Below the pieces are notes generated by a model. The model did no database searches. It was given only the letters and a program-made list of their open reading frames with translations, and was not told the DNA's origin. A stretch of DNA of 64,000 nucleotides, taken from positions 496,001 to 560,000 of the forward strand of contig NZ_SMFQ01000005.1 in assembly GCF_004339015.1 (NCBI RefSeq), given 5' to 3'. The position numbers and the translations under genes were made by a program. This DNA comes from Cocleimonas flava. GTDB lineage: Bacteria; Pseudomonadota; Gammaproteobacteria; Thiotrichales; Thiotrichaceae. Shown here piece by piece: positions 27,518 to 36,394 of this stretch. The stretch's first letter is position 1; every line of letters starts with the position of its first letter.

Positions 27518-28789
27518 TTAACTGAAGGCATTAGAGACTAAAATTAGTCGCGTTAGAACACTACTGCTAGCCAATACGACTATGCTTAATGCACAGATCT
27601 GGCGCCAGTTTGTGCGGAACTTTACCAATGAATAATCAAGTAACATGATTAGTGGTAAAGCTATTGCATAGATTGCAAATTGACAAAGCTCCAGACCGAT
27701 AGCAAAAGCAGCTAAAGCCATTACATCAACTTGCCCCGCAAATAATACTTCAGAGGCAGAAGCTGCAAAACCAAAGCCATGAATCATTCCTATAATCAAC
27801 AATCCTCTCCAGCTTAGAATACTTTGACGACGAAAGATTATAAAGAGTCCCGCTACCACAATAGATAAAGCTATGGATAATTCTACCAATGGAATAAACC
27901 AGGAAACGGAAGGCGCGAAACCATAAAGCCCTGCTACCAAGGTTATCATGTGACCCAGAGTAAAAGCAGATGCCAAGACAAGTGCTTTGCGCCATGTTGA
28001 TGCGACGATAGCGATCAATATAATCATCGCTAAGTGATCTAAGCCTCTATATATATGTTCCGCACCAATCAGTGCTGACTCATAAAGCATTTCCCATTTA
28101 GTCTGAGTGCTTGGAAAAGTCACATCTACAACGCCTAAAACTGCTTTTGTTTCTGTATTATTATTACGATGAAGTTTCACAACTGTACCGAGTTTATCCA
28201 TCACCGGAAAGTTATGTCCAAGATTTGATCTTATGTGCAACTCTTTATTTAACCCATTAACGGGTACAGAAATCATCACATCGAGGGTGAGATCGAAATA
28301 AGAAGCACTTGTTATTTGGGCTTGATCTATGGGTAATTCGAATGTTTTGAGCGCTGATTTCAAAGTACCAAATTGCGGTCGCTCGTCATCGTTCCAGAAA
28401 CGAAAGCCCTCAACGTTTGTATCTGCACGCTTGTTTCCAACCCATAATTCTACAGCGTGGTTTAGTTGCTTTCGTAATATTGCATCGCTTTTTGTCACAG
28501 TAGATAAGTCTAGAATCGTTTTACCTTCCGATTCTAAACTGTATGGAGGAGTCGTTGATTCCTCTCCGACTTTCCAATCATCTGGAAGAAGTACAAGTGG
28601 TGCTGGCATACGAATCAGGACAACCGATGAATCATTAGTTTGCTGTGCTACATGAACAATTCGCGGGTCTGAATAGCTAAAATGTGCGAAAGCTATTGTA
28701 GGAATGCTACTCATGACAAAAACTACAAAAGTAATTAACCCTGAGAAAATTTTATTTCGATTGTTCTTATATGGACTGACTTTTATCAC
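27518..28789 (-). CDS. HupE/UreJ-like membrane protein with large extracytoplasmic domain
   Basis: 423 residues. Signal peptide (to about residue 36, ending IAFA|HF), a soluble domain of about 200 residues, then seven or so membrane helices. The helical part has the HupE/UreJ_2 motifs GAEHIYRGLDHLAMI, FTLGHMITL and IHGFGFA, whose histidines suggest metal binding. HupE relatives are linked to nickel or cobalt import; this longer form is of unknown role and the link to metal is inference. The start is GTG. It follows the VOC gene on the same strand after a hairpin (28813-28833). Confidence 0.8.
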   Translation of the reverse strand: MIKVSPYKNNRNKIFSGLITFVVFVMSSIPTIAFAHFSYSDPRIVHVAQQTNDSSVVLIRMPAPLVLLPDDWKVGEESTTPPYSLESEGKTILDLSTVTKSDAILRKQLNHAVELWVGNKRADTNVEGFRFWNDDERPQFGTLKSALKTFELPIDQAQITSASYFDLTLDVMISVPVNGLNKELHIRSNLGHNFPVMDKLGTVVKLHRNNNTETKAVLGVVDVTFPSTQTKWEMLYESALIGAEHIYRGLDHLAMIILIAIVASTWRKALVLASAFTLGHMITLVAGLYGFAPSVSWFIPLVELSIALSIVVAGLFIIFRRQSILSWRGLLIIGMIHGFGFAASASEVLFAGQVDVMALAAFAIGLELCQFAIYAIALPLIMLLDYSLVKFRTNWRQICALSIVVLASSSVLTRLILVSNAFS

Positions 28790-28812
28790 CTTTACACCCT
28801 ATAAAATGAAAC

Positions 28813-28833
28813 CCGGTGGACGTACTCCACCGG
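28813..28833 (-). terminator. Hairpin between VOC and HupE-like genes
   Basis: CCGGTGGA (28813-28820) pairs with TCCACCGG (28826-28833), loop of five. It starts 25 bp after the VOC stop. The tail TTTCATTTTAT follows on the minus strand, so it may be a partial terminator inside the operon. Confidence 0.6.
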
Positions 28834-28857
28834 ATTAGTTTCGACAAGACTTTATTG

Positions 28858-29463
28858 TTATTTGGATCGAGGATCCCATAAAGCTTCACCAGTTTTCTTT
28901 TCATGAGCGATACCTTCAGGAAAACTGACAAGCTCCATCTGCATTCCCCAAGGTGACAAAAAGTAAACCCATTCCTCTCCTTCAAGAGGAGTACCGGTCA
29001 GTGGATGCGGATTTTCCAAGACTTTTACATCATTGTCTCGTAAATACTTAACCGCTTTTTCCATATCATCGACATAAAAGCCAACGTGAAAACCGCCGAT
29101 ATCACTGTTCTTAGGCGGTTTCTGGTTTTGATCAGGCGACGAGTACTTGAAAATCTCGAATGCAGGACCGTTGGCGCAACGCACCATTGTAATAGTGTCG
29201 ATTACTGCACGAGGATTGACGTTTAGGTTCTTGGTCATCCAATCATCATCAAATGGACCAAAAGGACCAAATGAGAAGAACGATTTACAACCCATTACAT
29301 CCACAAAGAATTCCGTAGCCTTGTCCACATTTGGCACGGTGATCCCGATATGCTGTGTACCACGCATACCTGGTAGTTCTGCTAAAGTTACCGTATTCAT
29401 GCCAAAAGCTAATAAAAAAACGCCGACACACTTACTCATTATTTCACTTAATTTTTTACTCAT
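28858..29463 (-). CDS. VOC/glyoxalase-family protein with signal peptide
   Basis: 201 residues. An N-terminal hydrophobic export signal (about 8-29, ending VTLA|EL) precedes a vicinal-oxygen-chelate domain with paired betaalpha modules: HIGITVPNVDKATEFFVDVMG and GGFHVGFYVDDMEKAVKYLR (about 38-56 and 125-144). His and Glu ligands are plausible in HIGIT, FEIF, GFHVGF and MELVSF. A secreted VOC protein is unusual. The role could be dioxygenase, lyase or binding protein. GAGGAG precedes the ATG. Same strand as the GMC pair upstream, with a 166-bp gap. Confidence 0.8.
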   Translation of the reverse strand: MSKKLSEIMSKCVGVFLLAFGMNTVTLAELPGMRGTQHIGITVPNVDKATEFFVDVMGCKSFFSFGPFGPFDDDWMTKNLNVNPRAVIDTITMVRCANGPAFEIFKYSSPDQNQKPPKNSDIGGFHVGFYVDDMEKAVKYLRDNDVKVLENPHPLTGTPLEGEEWVYFLSPWGMQMELVSFPEGIAHEKKTGEALWDPRSK

Positions 29464-29629
29464 TATTTACTCCTCAAACTATTTGATTTCTATGACTTTC
29501 AGAATTACTTAACCTTCTATAAAGGTCTTGCTCTAATGTCTTAATCTAAAACCCTTCTTTAACAACATATGCATCACTAACATCACGTAGAAATTAACTA
29601 CAAATACATTGTTGGAAGGAGGTTACTCG

Positions 29630-31204
29630 TTAGATATTCTTGGCATTCATCTCCTGAGCAATATACTCAGCCTGACGAATTGCTAACGCGGCTATGGTCA
29701 AGGTAGGATTCTCTGCACCACTGGTTGTGAATTGACTACCGTCAGAAACAAATAGATTTTTCACATCATGAGTTTGTCCCCATTTATTTACCACGCCATC
29801 CTGAGCTTTCGCACTCATTCTATTGGTACCCATATTATGACTGGCAGGGTATCTACCCATAATATTCACTTTAGTTGCACCCACAGCCTCAAGCAAAGCA
29901 GTCGACTTAACATTTGAATGTTTTATCATTGCCGTATCATTATCATGATTACCTTTGTAAACCACGGGGATAGGCAAACCATTCTGATCTTTTTCTGTTG
30001 GATGAAGCGTTACGCCATTTGATTCCATTGGCATATCTTCACCACAGATCCAGAAACCTGCCATATTTCTAAAGTTTGCTAATGAATTAGCCATCTCACG
30101 TCCCCAACCACCAGGCTTAAGAAAAGCAGACATAAATGGCAGACCGATATGCAATATTTCTAACTCATAACCAGCCACATGCCCACGTGTTGGATCATTG
30201 TCGGCCCACTCTGATACTAGTCCTGGAACAACCGTACTTTTATGCATATTGACAGGCCCTGGCATTTCTCCATAAACGGCTGTACTCGTATGTGTCATGT
30301 AGTTTTTTCCGACTTGTCCGGAAGAATTTGCAAGACCGTCTGGAAATAAGCTGGATGCTGAATTGAGTAAAAGTCTTGGAGACTCGATAGAATTTCCAGC
30401 AACAGCAACTATCCGTGCTTTTTGAAAATGCTGATTTCCATCTTTATCAGCGTATAGAACCCCTGTCACCTTACCTTCTTTATTGTGCTCGATACGTAAC
30501 ACCATAGAATTAGGTCGGACTTCGATATTACCTGTAGCTTCTGCTTTAGGAATTGCCGCATCCATACTTGACCACTTTGCTCCGAAACGACAACCCTGCA
30601 TACAGAATCCAGTTACTTGACACGCAGCACGACCATCTCGAGGCTTAGTGTTAATTGCTAATGGAGCTGGGTGACAATGCGCCCCTATACGTTTGGCACC
30701 TTCTGCTATAACTTTATAGTGAGCACTGGGCTTATGATATGGAAGTCCAGAGGCTTTAGTTCCAGTTACACCCAATTTACTCTCTGCTCTTTCGTAATAA
30801 GGAGCAAGTTCCTCTAAAGATATTGGCCAATCCAATACATTAGCACCGGCTATATCACCATTGGTGGTACGCATTTTGAATTCATGCTCCTGGAAACGTA
30901 AAGCTACGCCTGCCCAATGCATAGTGGAACCGCCGACACCTTTTACTAACCAGGTAGGTAAGTTAGGGAAGTTCTTCGTTAAAGCTGTTGGGCCAGCTGT
31001 TACCCTTTTGTCTAACCAGGTGATTTTTCCAAACATCTTCCATTCGTCGTTTTCTATATCTTCACTAGTAAAACGTTTTCCTGCTTCTAGCACTACACAA
31101 CGAATGCCTTTCTTTCCTAGCTCTTCAGATAATGTTCCTCCTCCAGCTCCTGATCCAACTATTACTACCAAGCTATCATCATTAAGGTCAAATTTTGTAT
31201 TCAT
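29630..31204 (-). CDS. GMC-family dehydrogenase, gluconate-2-dehydrogenase flavoprotein type
   Basis: 524 residues. FAD motif IVGSGAGGGTLSEELG (about 15-30), GMC signature VKGVGGSTMHWAG, and the C-terminal NPTLTIAALAIRQA. The segment CQVTGFCMQGC has cysteines spaced 6 and 4, like the [3Fe-4S] ligands of bacterial FAD-glucose dehydrogenase, so a cluster is likely. It lacks a signal peptide. The TAT-signal small subunit encoded directly upstream (nine-base gap) would carry it to the periplasm. No third, cytochrome c subunit is seen nearby. Substrate unknown: an alcohol, sugar or polyol. Ribosome site AGGAG. Confidence 0.88.
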   Translation of the reverse strand: MNTKFDLNDDSLVVIVGSGAGGGTLSEELGKKGIRCVVLEAGKRFTSEDIENDEWKMFGKITWLDKRVTAGPTALTKNFPNLPTWLVKGVGGSTMHWAGVALRFQEHEFKMRTTNGDIAGANVLDWPISLEELAPYYERAESKLGVTGTKASGLPYHKPSAHYKVIAEGAKRIGAHCHPAPLAINTKPRDGRAACQVTGFCMQGCRFGAKWSSMDAAIPKAEATGNIEVRPNSMVLRIEHNKEGKVTGVLYADKDGNQHFQKARIVAVAGNSIESPRLLLNSASSLFPDGLANSSGQVGKNYMTHTSTAVYGEMPGPVNMHKSTVVPGLVSEWADNDPTRGHVAGYELEILHIGLPFMSAFLKPGGWGREMANSLANFRNMAGFWICGEDMPMESNGVTLHPTEKDQNGLPIPVVYKGNHDNDTAMIKHSNVKSTALLEAVGATKVNIMGRYPASHNMGTNRMSAKAQDGVVNKWGQTHDVKNLFVSDGSQFTTSGAENPTLTIAALAIRQAEYIAQEMNAKNI

Positions 31205-31213
31205 TTTATTCTC

Positions 31214-31792
31214 CTACCCTTTAAGCCAGTCAATCTCATCAAAACCTCTGTGGAGGTATCCACCCTTTTCCCAGGATGACCCTCCATATCCGAATCTTGG
31301 CCACAGTTCTTCGTTGTTATAGATTCCCATCATTACTGCATTTCTTAGTGTGCCAAAAAACTCCGTAGACTCGATTTCTTCAAGTACAACAACTCGATCT
31401 TTTTCTTTTTTAACCTCTATATATTTTTTACCAAAATGCTTCATTGAACGTTTATCTAACTCAGAAGCTCCATCATTAAGCTGTTTTTTAAGCGATGAAT
31501 CTTCAGTGGCTTTTTCGCCCATAGGTAAGATGATTTTCGCGTAATGAATATCTTCCAGATCATCGTTAGGGAAAAGATCTCTCGCCATCAGCAAAAGCGT
31601 TGAACTTGCATGTTTATCCAATGCTCCTTTAGCCCATGCGTCTGCAGAAGCTAATATGCCACCACCAAGTAAACTGACACTAACTACAGCAGCTCCGGCA
31701 GAAGATAAGAATTTACGCCTGCTTAATTGAACATCTTGTTGCTCGTCTGTTGTTTTGTTATCGGCATCATCGCCGAGTGAAACACGTTTCAT
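31214..31792 (-). CDS. Gluconate-2-dehydrogenase subunit-3-like protein, TAT-exported
   Basis: 192 residues. A twin-arginine signal, SRRKFLSSAGAAVVSVSLLG (about residues 25-44), ends near ADAWA. The rest matches the small gamma/subunit-3 family that partners GMC flavoproteins (LLLMARDLFPNDDL near the start, LFPND typical). It escorts the flavoprotein through the TAT system and stabilises it. Its upstream region shares motifs with those of the aco-like operon and the monooxygenase-like gene. GAGGAG precedes the ATG. Confidence 0.85.
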   Translation of the reverse strand: MKRVSLGDDADNKTTDEQQDVQLSRRKFLSSAGAAVVSVSLLGGGILASADAWAKGALDKHASSTLLLMARDLFPNDDLEDIHYAKIILPMGEKATEDSSLKKQLNDGASELDKRSMKHFGKKYIEVKKEKDRVVVLEEIESTEFFGTLRNAVMMGIYNNEELWPRFGYGGSSWEKGGYLHRGFDEIDWLKG

Positions 31793-32242
31793 TCGTTTGC
31801 TCCTCTAAATTCCTTTTTAATATAATTATTCACAGATACCTCCGAGTGAAGAGAGATAAGTTGTTGTTTTGCTTTGGGGTAATACACTCTAAAAGGTTTT
31901 GTCTACTGCTTATGTATCAAGCAAAACTAACCTCTGATTGAGTTTGGCAAACGTAGCTTTTGAGTAACAGAAGATCTCTTAGACAAAATATAAAGAGGAG
32001 GAATTGTGTTTCATATTTGTGACAAAGAAACACTATTGACACATGTTATTTAAAATTGAGACAAAGGGTCGTTTTGCTCTCAGTAGAAAACCAGGCTCAT
32101 AAAATAAAAAAGACTGTTTTTCTTTGAAAGTTATTTGGATGAATAAACGTTAAAGGAAAGAGATATTTTAATTACTGCTATGATTTTTTTACTAATTTTT
32201 CTGAATCAATTAGTTTCTGTACTTAGTTTATGTAGGTAATTG
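31793..32242 (-). promoter_or_regulatory. Regulatory region A of the GMC operon
   Basis: 450-bp gene-free stretch. Shared elements: GTTTGGCAAACG (31942-31953), AGATCTCTT (31972-31980), AATTGTGTTTCATA (32002-32015), TTGTGACA (32017-32024), GAAACACTATTGACAC (32027-32042) and TTGAGACAA (32057-32065). The same order and similar spacing occur in region B (33453-33721); the GTTTGGCAAA and GAGACA elements also occur in region C (39435-39777). Likely binding sites for the AcoR-like regulator at 33722-35584 (inference). Confidence 0.6.
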
Positions 32243-33007
32243 CTACCTATTCTCTAATAAAAAATTCATAACTATACGTTTAAATAAACCGGGCTTTTCA
32301 GCATGAAGCCAATGACTTGTATCTTCTATTATTTTTAAATGACAATTAGGAAAAAATGCATCGATGGCATTTTTATGTTTTGCTTGAATATAATCCGATT
32401 CATTACCTTTCAAAAAAAGAGTTGGCCCATCAAATGTACTTCCGGTTGGCGCTAAAACAATGTTTGGATATTCAGATTCAATTGCTTTTAAGTTAATTCG
32501 CCACTTAAAACCAGCAGATCTTTTAACTAAATTTTGTAATAGAAATGATCTAATATTTTTCTCTGGAATATCAGATGACAACAAATCATCTGCATCTTTA
32601 ATTGTTTTTATTTTTTCTAGATTAATAGAAGATAAAGCCTTAATTATATCGTCATGCCGATTTTTATAGGTGACTGGCGCTATATCAACGACCACTAAAC
32701 TATTTATACGCTGCGAATGGTTCATCGCTAGTTGCATGGCTATTTTACCGCCCATGGAATGCCCAATCAGGTTAGTCGAGACAATACCCTGACTATCCAT
32801 ATAACTCAGTATGTCATTTGCCATAGTCGGGTAGTCCATAGCGTGTAAATGAGGTGATTCACCGTGATTACGTACATCTAACCTATGCACAGTAAAATAT
32901 TCAGATAGAGACTTAGTGAGCATATTCAAATTGCTCAAAGAACCAAATAATCCATGAATTAAAATCACAGATTCCCCTATTCCTTGAACATTAGCGTTAA
33001 GATTCAT
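32243..33007 (-). CDS. ybfF: Alpha/beta hydrolase, YbfF-type esterase
   Basis: 254 residues. Oxyanion region HGLFGSLSNL, the nucleophile elbow GHSMGGK (Ser near residue 92), and the catalytic His in DTSHWLHAEKP are all present; the acid is probably the Asp/Glu in FLKGNESDY. Layout and length match YbfF acyl-CoA/ester hydrolase. Cytoplasmic; physiological ester unknown. No ribosome site is obvious. It lies downstream of the ABM-domain gene, separated by a repeat copy. Confidence 0.85.
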   Translation of the reverse strand: MNLNANVQGIGESVILIHGLFGSLSNLNMLTKSLSEYFTVHRLDVRNHGESPHLHAMDYPTMANDILSYMDSQGIVSTNLIGHSMGGKIAMQLAMNHSQRINSLVVVDIAPVTYKNRHDDIIKALSSINLEKIKTIKDADDLLSSDIPEKNIRSFLLQNLVKRSAGFKWRINLKAIESEYPNIVLAPTGSTFDGPTLFLKGNESDYIQAKHKNAIDAFFPNCHLKIIEDTSHWLHAEKPGLFKRIVMNFLLENR

Positions 33008-33059
33008 AGTTAGTTTTTGTGTAGGATGCGACTGGATATTAATAGAGGGATAACAAAAA

Positions 33060-33090
33060 GGTCACCCCCCTACTTATAGGCACTTTTTTT
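33060..33090 (+). repeat. Interspersed repeat, copy 7
   Basis: GGTCA-CCCCCC-TACTTATA-GGCAC-T7. Both neighbours are on the minus strand, so the T-tract does not end either transcript. Confidence 0.8.
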
Positions 33091-33098
33091 AATTAGGT

Positions 33099-33452
33099 TT
33101 AAATCGTAAAACCGCCGAATGGCTTCATATACTCTGGGTTAAGACCTGTAATTGCCTCTTGTAAATCATCAGTTATGTTACTGTAAACGACAAAACGGGT
33201 AATTTCAGAGGCTTCTAAAAAGCGCTCTGCAAGCTTCCCAAAACTGCCTAAATGAATCATCGCAGATTCAACATCTCGATAACGCTCATGAACATGAAAT
33301 GAAGTCTGATCTTCTGCAATAGTCCATTCATAGTTCATGGTACCTTGTTCTTGACGTGAAGCATCTATCAGATCTTTCATAACAGCATCAAACGCTTCTT
33401 TTTGTCCGTCTTTAATCTTGCCGTCTACTGTCCAAATAATATTATTACTCAT
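33099..33452 (-). CDS. ABM-domain (antibiotic biosynthesis monooxygenase-like) protein
   Basis: 117 residues: a single ferredoxin-like ABM domain (WTVDGKIKDGQKEAFDAVMK, then the FHVHERYRDVESAMIH strand-helix unit). Relatives include YgiN quinol monooxygenase and stress proteins; no cofactor is needed in this family. I chose the ATG at 33450-33452, which has AGAGGAGA upstream, over the longer frame to 33503. Its upstream region B shares motifs with those of the GMC operon and the aco-like operon. Confidence 0.83.
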   Translation of the reverse strand: MSNNIIWTVDGKIKDGQKEAFDAVMKDLIDASRQEQGTMNYEWTIAEDQTSFHVHERYRDVESAMIHLGSFGKLAERFLEASEITRFVVYSNITDDLQEAITGLNPEYMKPFGGFTI

Positions 33453-33721
33453 TATATTCTCCTCTGTTTTTTTAAAACTATATTTTCTATGAGAAAGATT
33501 CACAGCTGTGAACTGGATACATTGGGAGGTATCTTTTTGCTCGTAGAAATACAGTTTGGCAAACGCGAGACTGGGGTAATAGTAGATCTCTTTTAAAGAT
33601 CATAGAGAGGAGACAATTGTGTCTCATAATATACAGGATGAGACACTCTTGAAACGTATTACCTAAGGATGAGACATAATGAAAGTACTAGATTAAACAG
33701 AATAGCCTCATATGGAAATAT
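33453..33721 (-). promoter_or_regulatory. Regulatory region B of the ABM gene
   Basis: Holds GTTTGGCAAACG (33554-33565), AGATCTCTT (33584-33592), GAGACA-ATTG-TGTCTC (33610-33625), and GGATGAGACA twice (33636-33645 and 33667-33676), 31 bp apart, about three helical turns. The pattern parallels region A base for base in several blocks. GAGACA/TGTCTC is the presumed core of the AcoR-like binding site. Confidence 0.65.
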
Positions 33722-35584
33722 CTAGTTAGTCCGACTCAACTGATATGTTTTCATTTTGCGATACATAGTTGCCCTGCTTATACCTAATCGACGAGCAGCT
33801 TTACTCACATTCCAGTCTGTACTATTCAATGTTGAACGTAAATGTCTTGGGTCATTCTCATCAAGGTTAGAATTAGAGGATATTTTAATAGGCGTAGGGT
33901 TTTCAGTGTTTTTTTCTGTTACTTGTGTTCGAAGATTTTCAGGCAGATTTACTTCATGAATAGTCTTACCGTTTCCACCAAGTAAGGAATAACGCATGAC
34001 ATTACGTAATTCCCAGAAATTCCCCAGCCACTGATGGTCTAACAACAACGAATAGGCTGCATCACTAATATCTACGGGACCTTTTGCCAACTCAATAGCA
34101 ATTTGAGAAATTAAAAATTTCAAATCATTACGTTTTCTCAAAGGTTTGAGAACAATCGAAGCCCCATTCGTATGATGGAGTAATTCAAGACTAAGTTTTC
34201 CTTGTTTTACCAGTTCATTTGGCTCGTCATGTATAGAAGAAATGACCCGCAGTTTATTTCCTGACTCCAGATCATCATTTTGTACTGCGACATCAATTTC
34301 TTTCAAAAGAGAGACAACTGACATTTGTAAATTATTCGGAAGGCTGTCTATAGATTTTAAATAAATCGTTCCAGCAAATTCTTGTTTTGCTGTTTGATTA
34401 AGGCTGCGTAGGCTATCAAGTTCAGATAAAAATTTATCAACTCCCTCCTTAGTTACATCCACAATCGTACAATCAATAGAGACGAATGGAACATTCAAGA
34501 ATGACGATTCATCATGTAATAATTCGGCAAAGGTTTTTTTACCACATCCAGTTTCACCTTGAAGTAACAATGGAACGCCATGCTTGTATAATTCTTTAGC
34601 TCGATCTACCGTTGCAAGCATACTCTTGTCTTTACCAACGATATCACGTAAAAGTTTTTTCTTAGGCGTTTTGACACTACTAGCCTTTACTTTACTGCGA
34701 TTCAAATTGGGTAAAAAAGGAGTAGCTATAACCGTAGAACCTTGGTCGATATCTACATTAATTTTAGTACCTGCTAAAGATGCCAGCTTGTCTACATCAA
34801 GACCAAATACATCCTCTACTTTTTGATTAATTAGCTCTTCATGTTGCTTATAACCAAGAAGTTTAGCCGCGTAATTAGTAAGCCCGACAATATCTCCTGT
34901 TGCATTGACTGCGCATAGTGCATTGATAGATTCATCAGCACTGGAACCTACGCCCGCAAAAGATAGGTGCATAGTATCTATATCAGAATAATGTTTTTTG
35001 AATAGACGAGCCTGAATTCTGGCTGCTGCTAACGACAAGATATACTGATAAAAAATATAATTTTGTGATTGATCATCATCACGCCCCGCAATAGCCAAAG
35101 CACCTATAAGTTCATTTTGTGAATCGAAAAGAGGGGTTCCTGTACAACTGAATTGTCTAAAGGATTTATAGTAGTGACTTTTACCCTCAACGGTAATCGA
35201 CTTTTTTTCCTGTAATGCAAGTGAGACCGCATTAGTTGATGCTGCCGGTTCACTCCAACAGAAACCAGGTGATATGCTAGCTGGCTTAAGAAATGCAGTA
35301 CTTACATGCTCCTGATAACCCATCAATAATGTGCTATCAGTGCCAGCGACAAACAAACCTTTTTGAGATTTCTGCATTAACTCTGCCAAACACTGTATTT
35401 CTTTGGTATCGCCTAGTAAAAAATCAACTAACTGATCTTGTCTTCTAGTTAGTTCGGTATCTTGAAGACGTTGAATCGGACGCGGGGTATATTGAGAAAG
35501 CTGATAATCATTTCTACAGCGTTGCCACGATGATGCGATAGCTAGCTTATTTACACTACTATTTGGATTGTAGATATGTTTCAT
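33722..35584 (-). CDS. AcoR-like regulator with degenerate AAA+ domain
   Basis: 620 residues: GAF-type sensor (about 50-205), a PAS-like segment (about 215-290), an NtrC-type AAA+ domain (about 310-535) and a Fis-type helix-turn-helix (about 588-614). Walker A is GETGCGKK (343-350). The GAFTGA loop that contacts sigma-54 is absent. The Walker B acidic pair is replaced (TIYLKSIDSLP instead of a hydrophobic-DE form, 406-416), and the arginine-finger region is eroded (LSLELLHHTN). The HTH is intact. So it probably binds DNA but does not activate sigma-54 promoters. Start chosen at 35584 by the GGAGGAGG site; the frame extends to 35650. Last gene after the aco-like operon. Confidence 0.87.
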   Translation of the reverse strand: MKHIYNPNSSVNKLAIASSWQRCRNDYQLSQYTPRPIQRLQDTELTRRQDQLVDFLLGDTKEIQCLAELMQKSQKGLFVAGTDSTLLMGYQEHVSTAFLKPASISPGFCWSEPAASTNAVSLALQEKKSITVEGKSHYYKSFRQFSCTGTPLFDSQNELIGALAIAGRDDDQSQNYIFYQYILSLAAARIQARLFKKHYSDIDTMHLSFAGVGSSADESINALCAVNATGDIVGLTNYAAKLLGYKQHEELINQKVEDVFGLDVDKLASLAGTKINVDIDQGSTVIATPFLPNLNRSKVKASSVKTPKKKLLRDIVGKDKSMLATVDRAKELYKHGVPLLLQGETGCGKKTFAELLHDESSFLNVPFVSIDCTIVDVTKEGVDKFLSELDSLRSLNQTAKQEFAGTIYLKSIDSLPNNLQMSVVSLLKEIDVAVQNDDLESGNKLRVISSIHDEPNELVKQGKLSLELLHHTNGASIVLKPLRKRNDLKFLISQIAIELAKGPVDISDAAYSLLLDHQWLGNFWELRNVMRYSLLGGNGKTIHEVNLPENLRTQVTEKNTENPTPIKISSNSNLDENDPRHLRSTLNSTDWNVSKAARRLGISRATMYRKMKTYQLSRTN

Positions 35585-35671
35585 ATTGGTCCTCCTCCAA
35601 TATTCATTTACAAAATACTCTGATAACCAAAACTCGTCAAATTCCATCAAACAGTCATCGGTATTACGTAA

Positions 35672-36394
35672 TTAACTAAAATTTTTTATTTTTCTATATC
35701 TTTTTATTAAGTTTCTCGTCAGTTTCTCGGCAGTAGAATTCTGATTTACTTTCAAGTCTAATGTTTCAAAGTTGCAATGAGCATCGCTATCTACACGCTG
35801 CTCAAGTTTCAATAGGCTATTTAGTTGATTAACTGCTTTTGTTATTTCTTTTATATTAGCTTCGTAGATTAGCAATGCGTGAGCAAATAGGGCTTGTTGA
35901 CCATTTTGACCTTTTACCCGGGATCTTCTTTGAGCTGTTCCTACCAATTTCCTCCCATCTACAACTACATTATAGTCGCCGTCACAAAATGCACCCGGAA
36001 CAGATGAGCAATAACCTTTGATGTCTTGTGATGCGAGCTCATCTATAATCGGATCACAAATTATTCCGTAACTTTCAGCAATACTGAAAGGTCTGCCTGT
36101 AGTATTTGCCAAACCCAAAGAAATATTGAGTATACCTGGCCCTTGTGGAGTTATTCCTCCTCCTGTTTGGCGGACATATACTGGCCAACCCAAGGATTCT
36201 GATGCCTTTACAGCTTCCTCAAAATATTTATTATGTGTGAGCTTATAAGGCACAACAAGACATTGGTTGGCTGACCAAATAAAACAGGCGCTTTCATCTG
36301 TGCCAGCAACAATATCCTCTAATAGCTGCTGTTCATCTGCAAGCGCCTCATCAATGGTGTTATATACGACCAGAGAATTTCTGTGTCTGATCAC
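35672..36394 (-). CDS. Lipoate-protein ligase family (LplA-like)
   Basis: 240 residues of the biotin/lipoate ligase fold. The lipoate-binding RQTGGGITPQGPGILNIS (about 76-93) matches the RRxSGGGAV-x-x-GN block of LplA. The lysine in DGRKLVGTAQRR (about 149-160) fits the catalytic KIxG motif. It probably attaches lipoate or octanoate to the free lipoyl domain encoded two genes upstream. It starts with GTG, overlapping the E2 stop by one base (TAGTG), so it is translationally coupled. Confidence 0.82.
   Translation of the reverse strand: MIRHRNSLVVYNTIDEALADEQQLLEDIVAGTDESACFIWSANQCLVVPYKLTHNKYFEEAVKASESLGWPVYVRQTGGGITPQGPGILNISLGLANTTGRPFSIAESYGIICDPIIDELASQDIKGYCSSVPGAFCDGDYNVVVDGRKLVGTAQRRSRVKGQNGQQALFAHALLIYEANIKEITKAVNQLNSLLKLEQRVDSDAHCNFETLDLKVNQNSTAEKLTRNLIKRYRKIKNFS

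Noticed and set aside
31942-31953. GTTTGGCAAACG (also 33554 and 39570) as a sigma-54 -12 element
   Set aside because: On the minus strand TTTGC is present, but GG is not found 10 bases before the GC in any of the three copies.
33722-35584. AcoR-like gene as a pseudogene
   Set aside because: The frame is intact over 620 codons, with strong ribosome site, sensor and HTH; loss is confined to sigma-54 and ATPase motifs.
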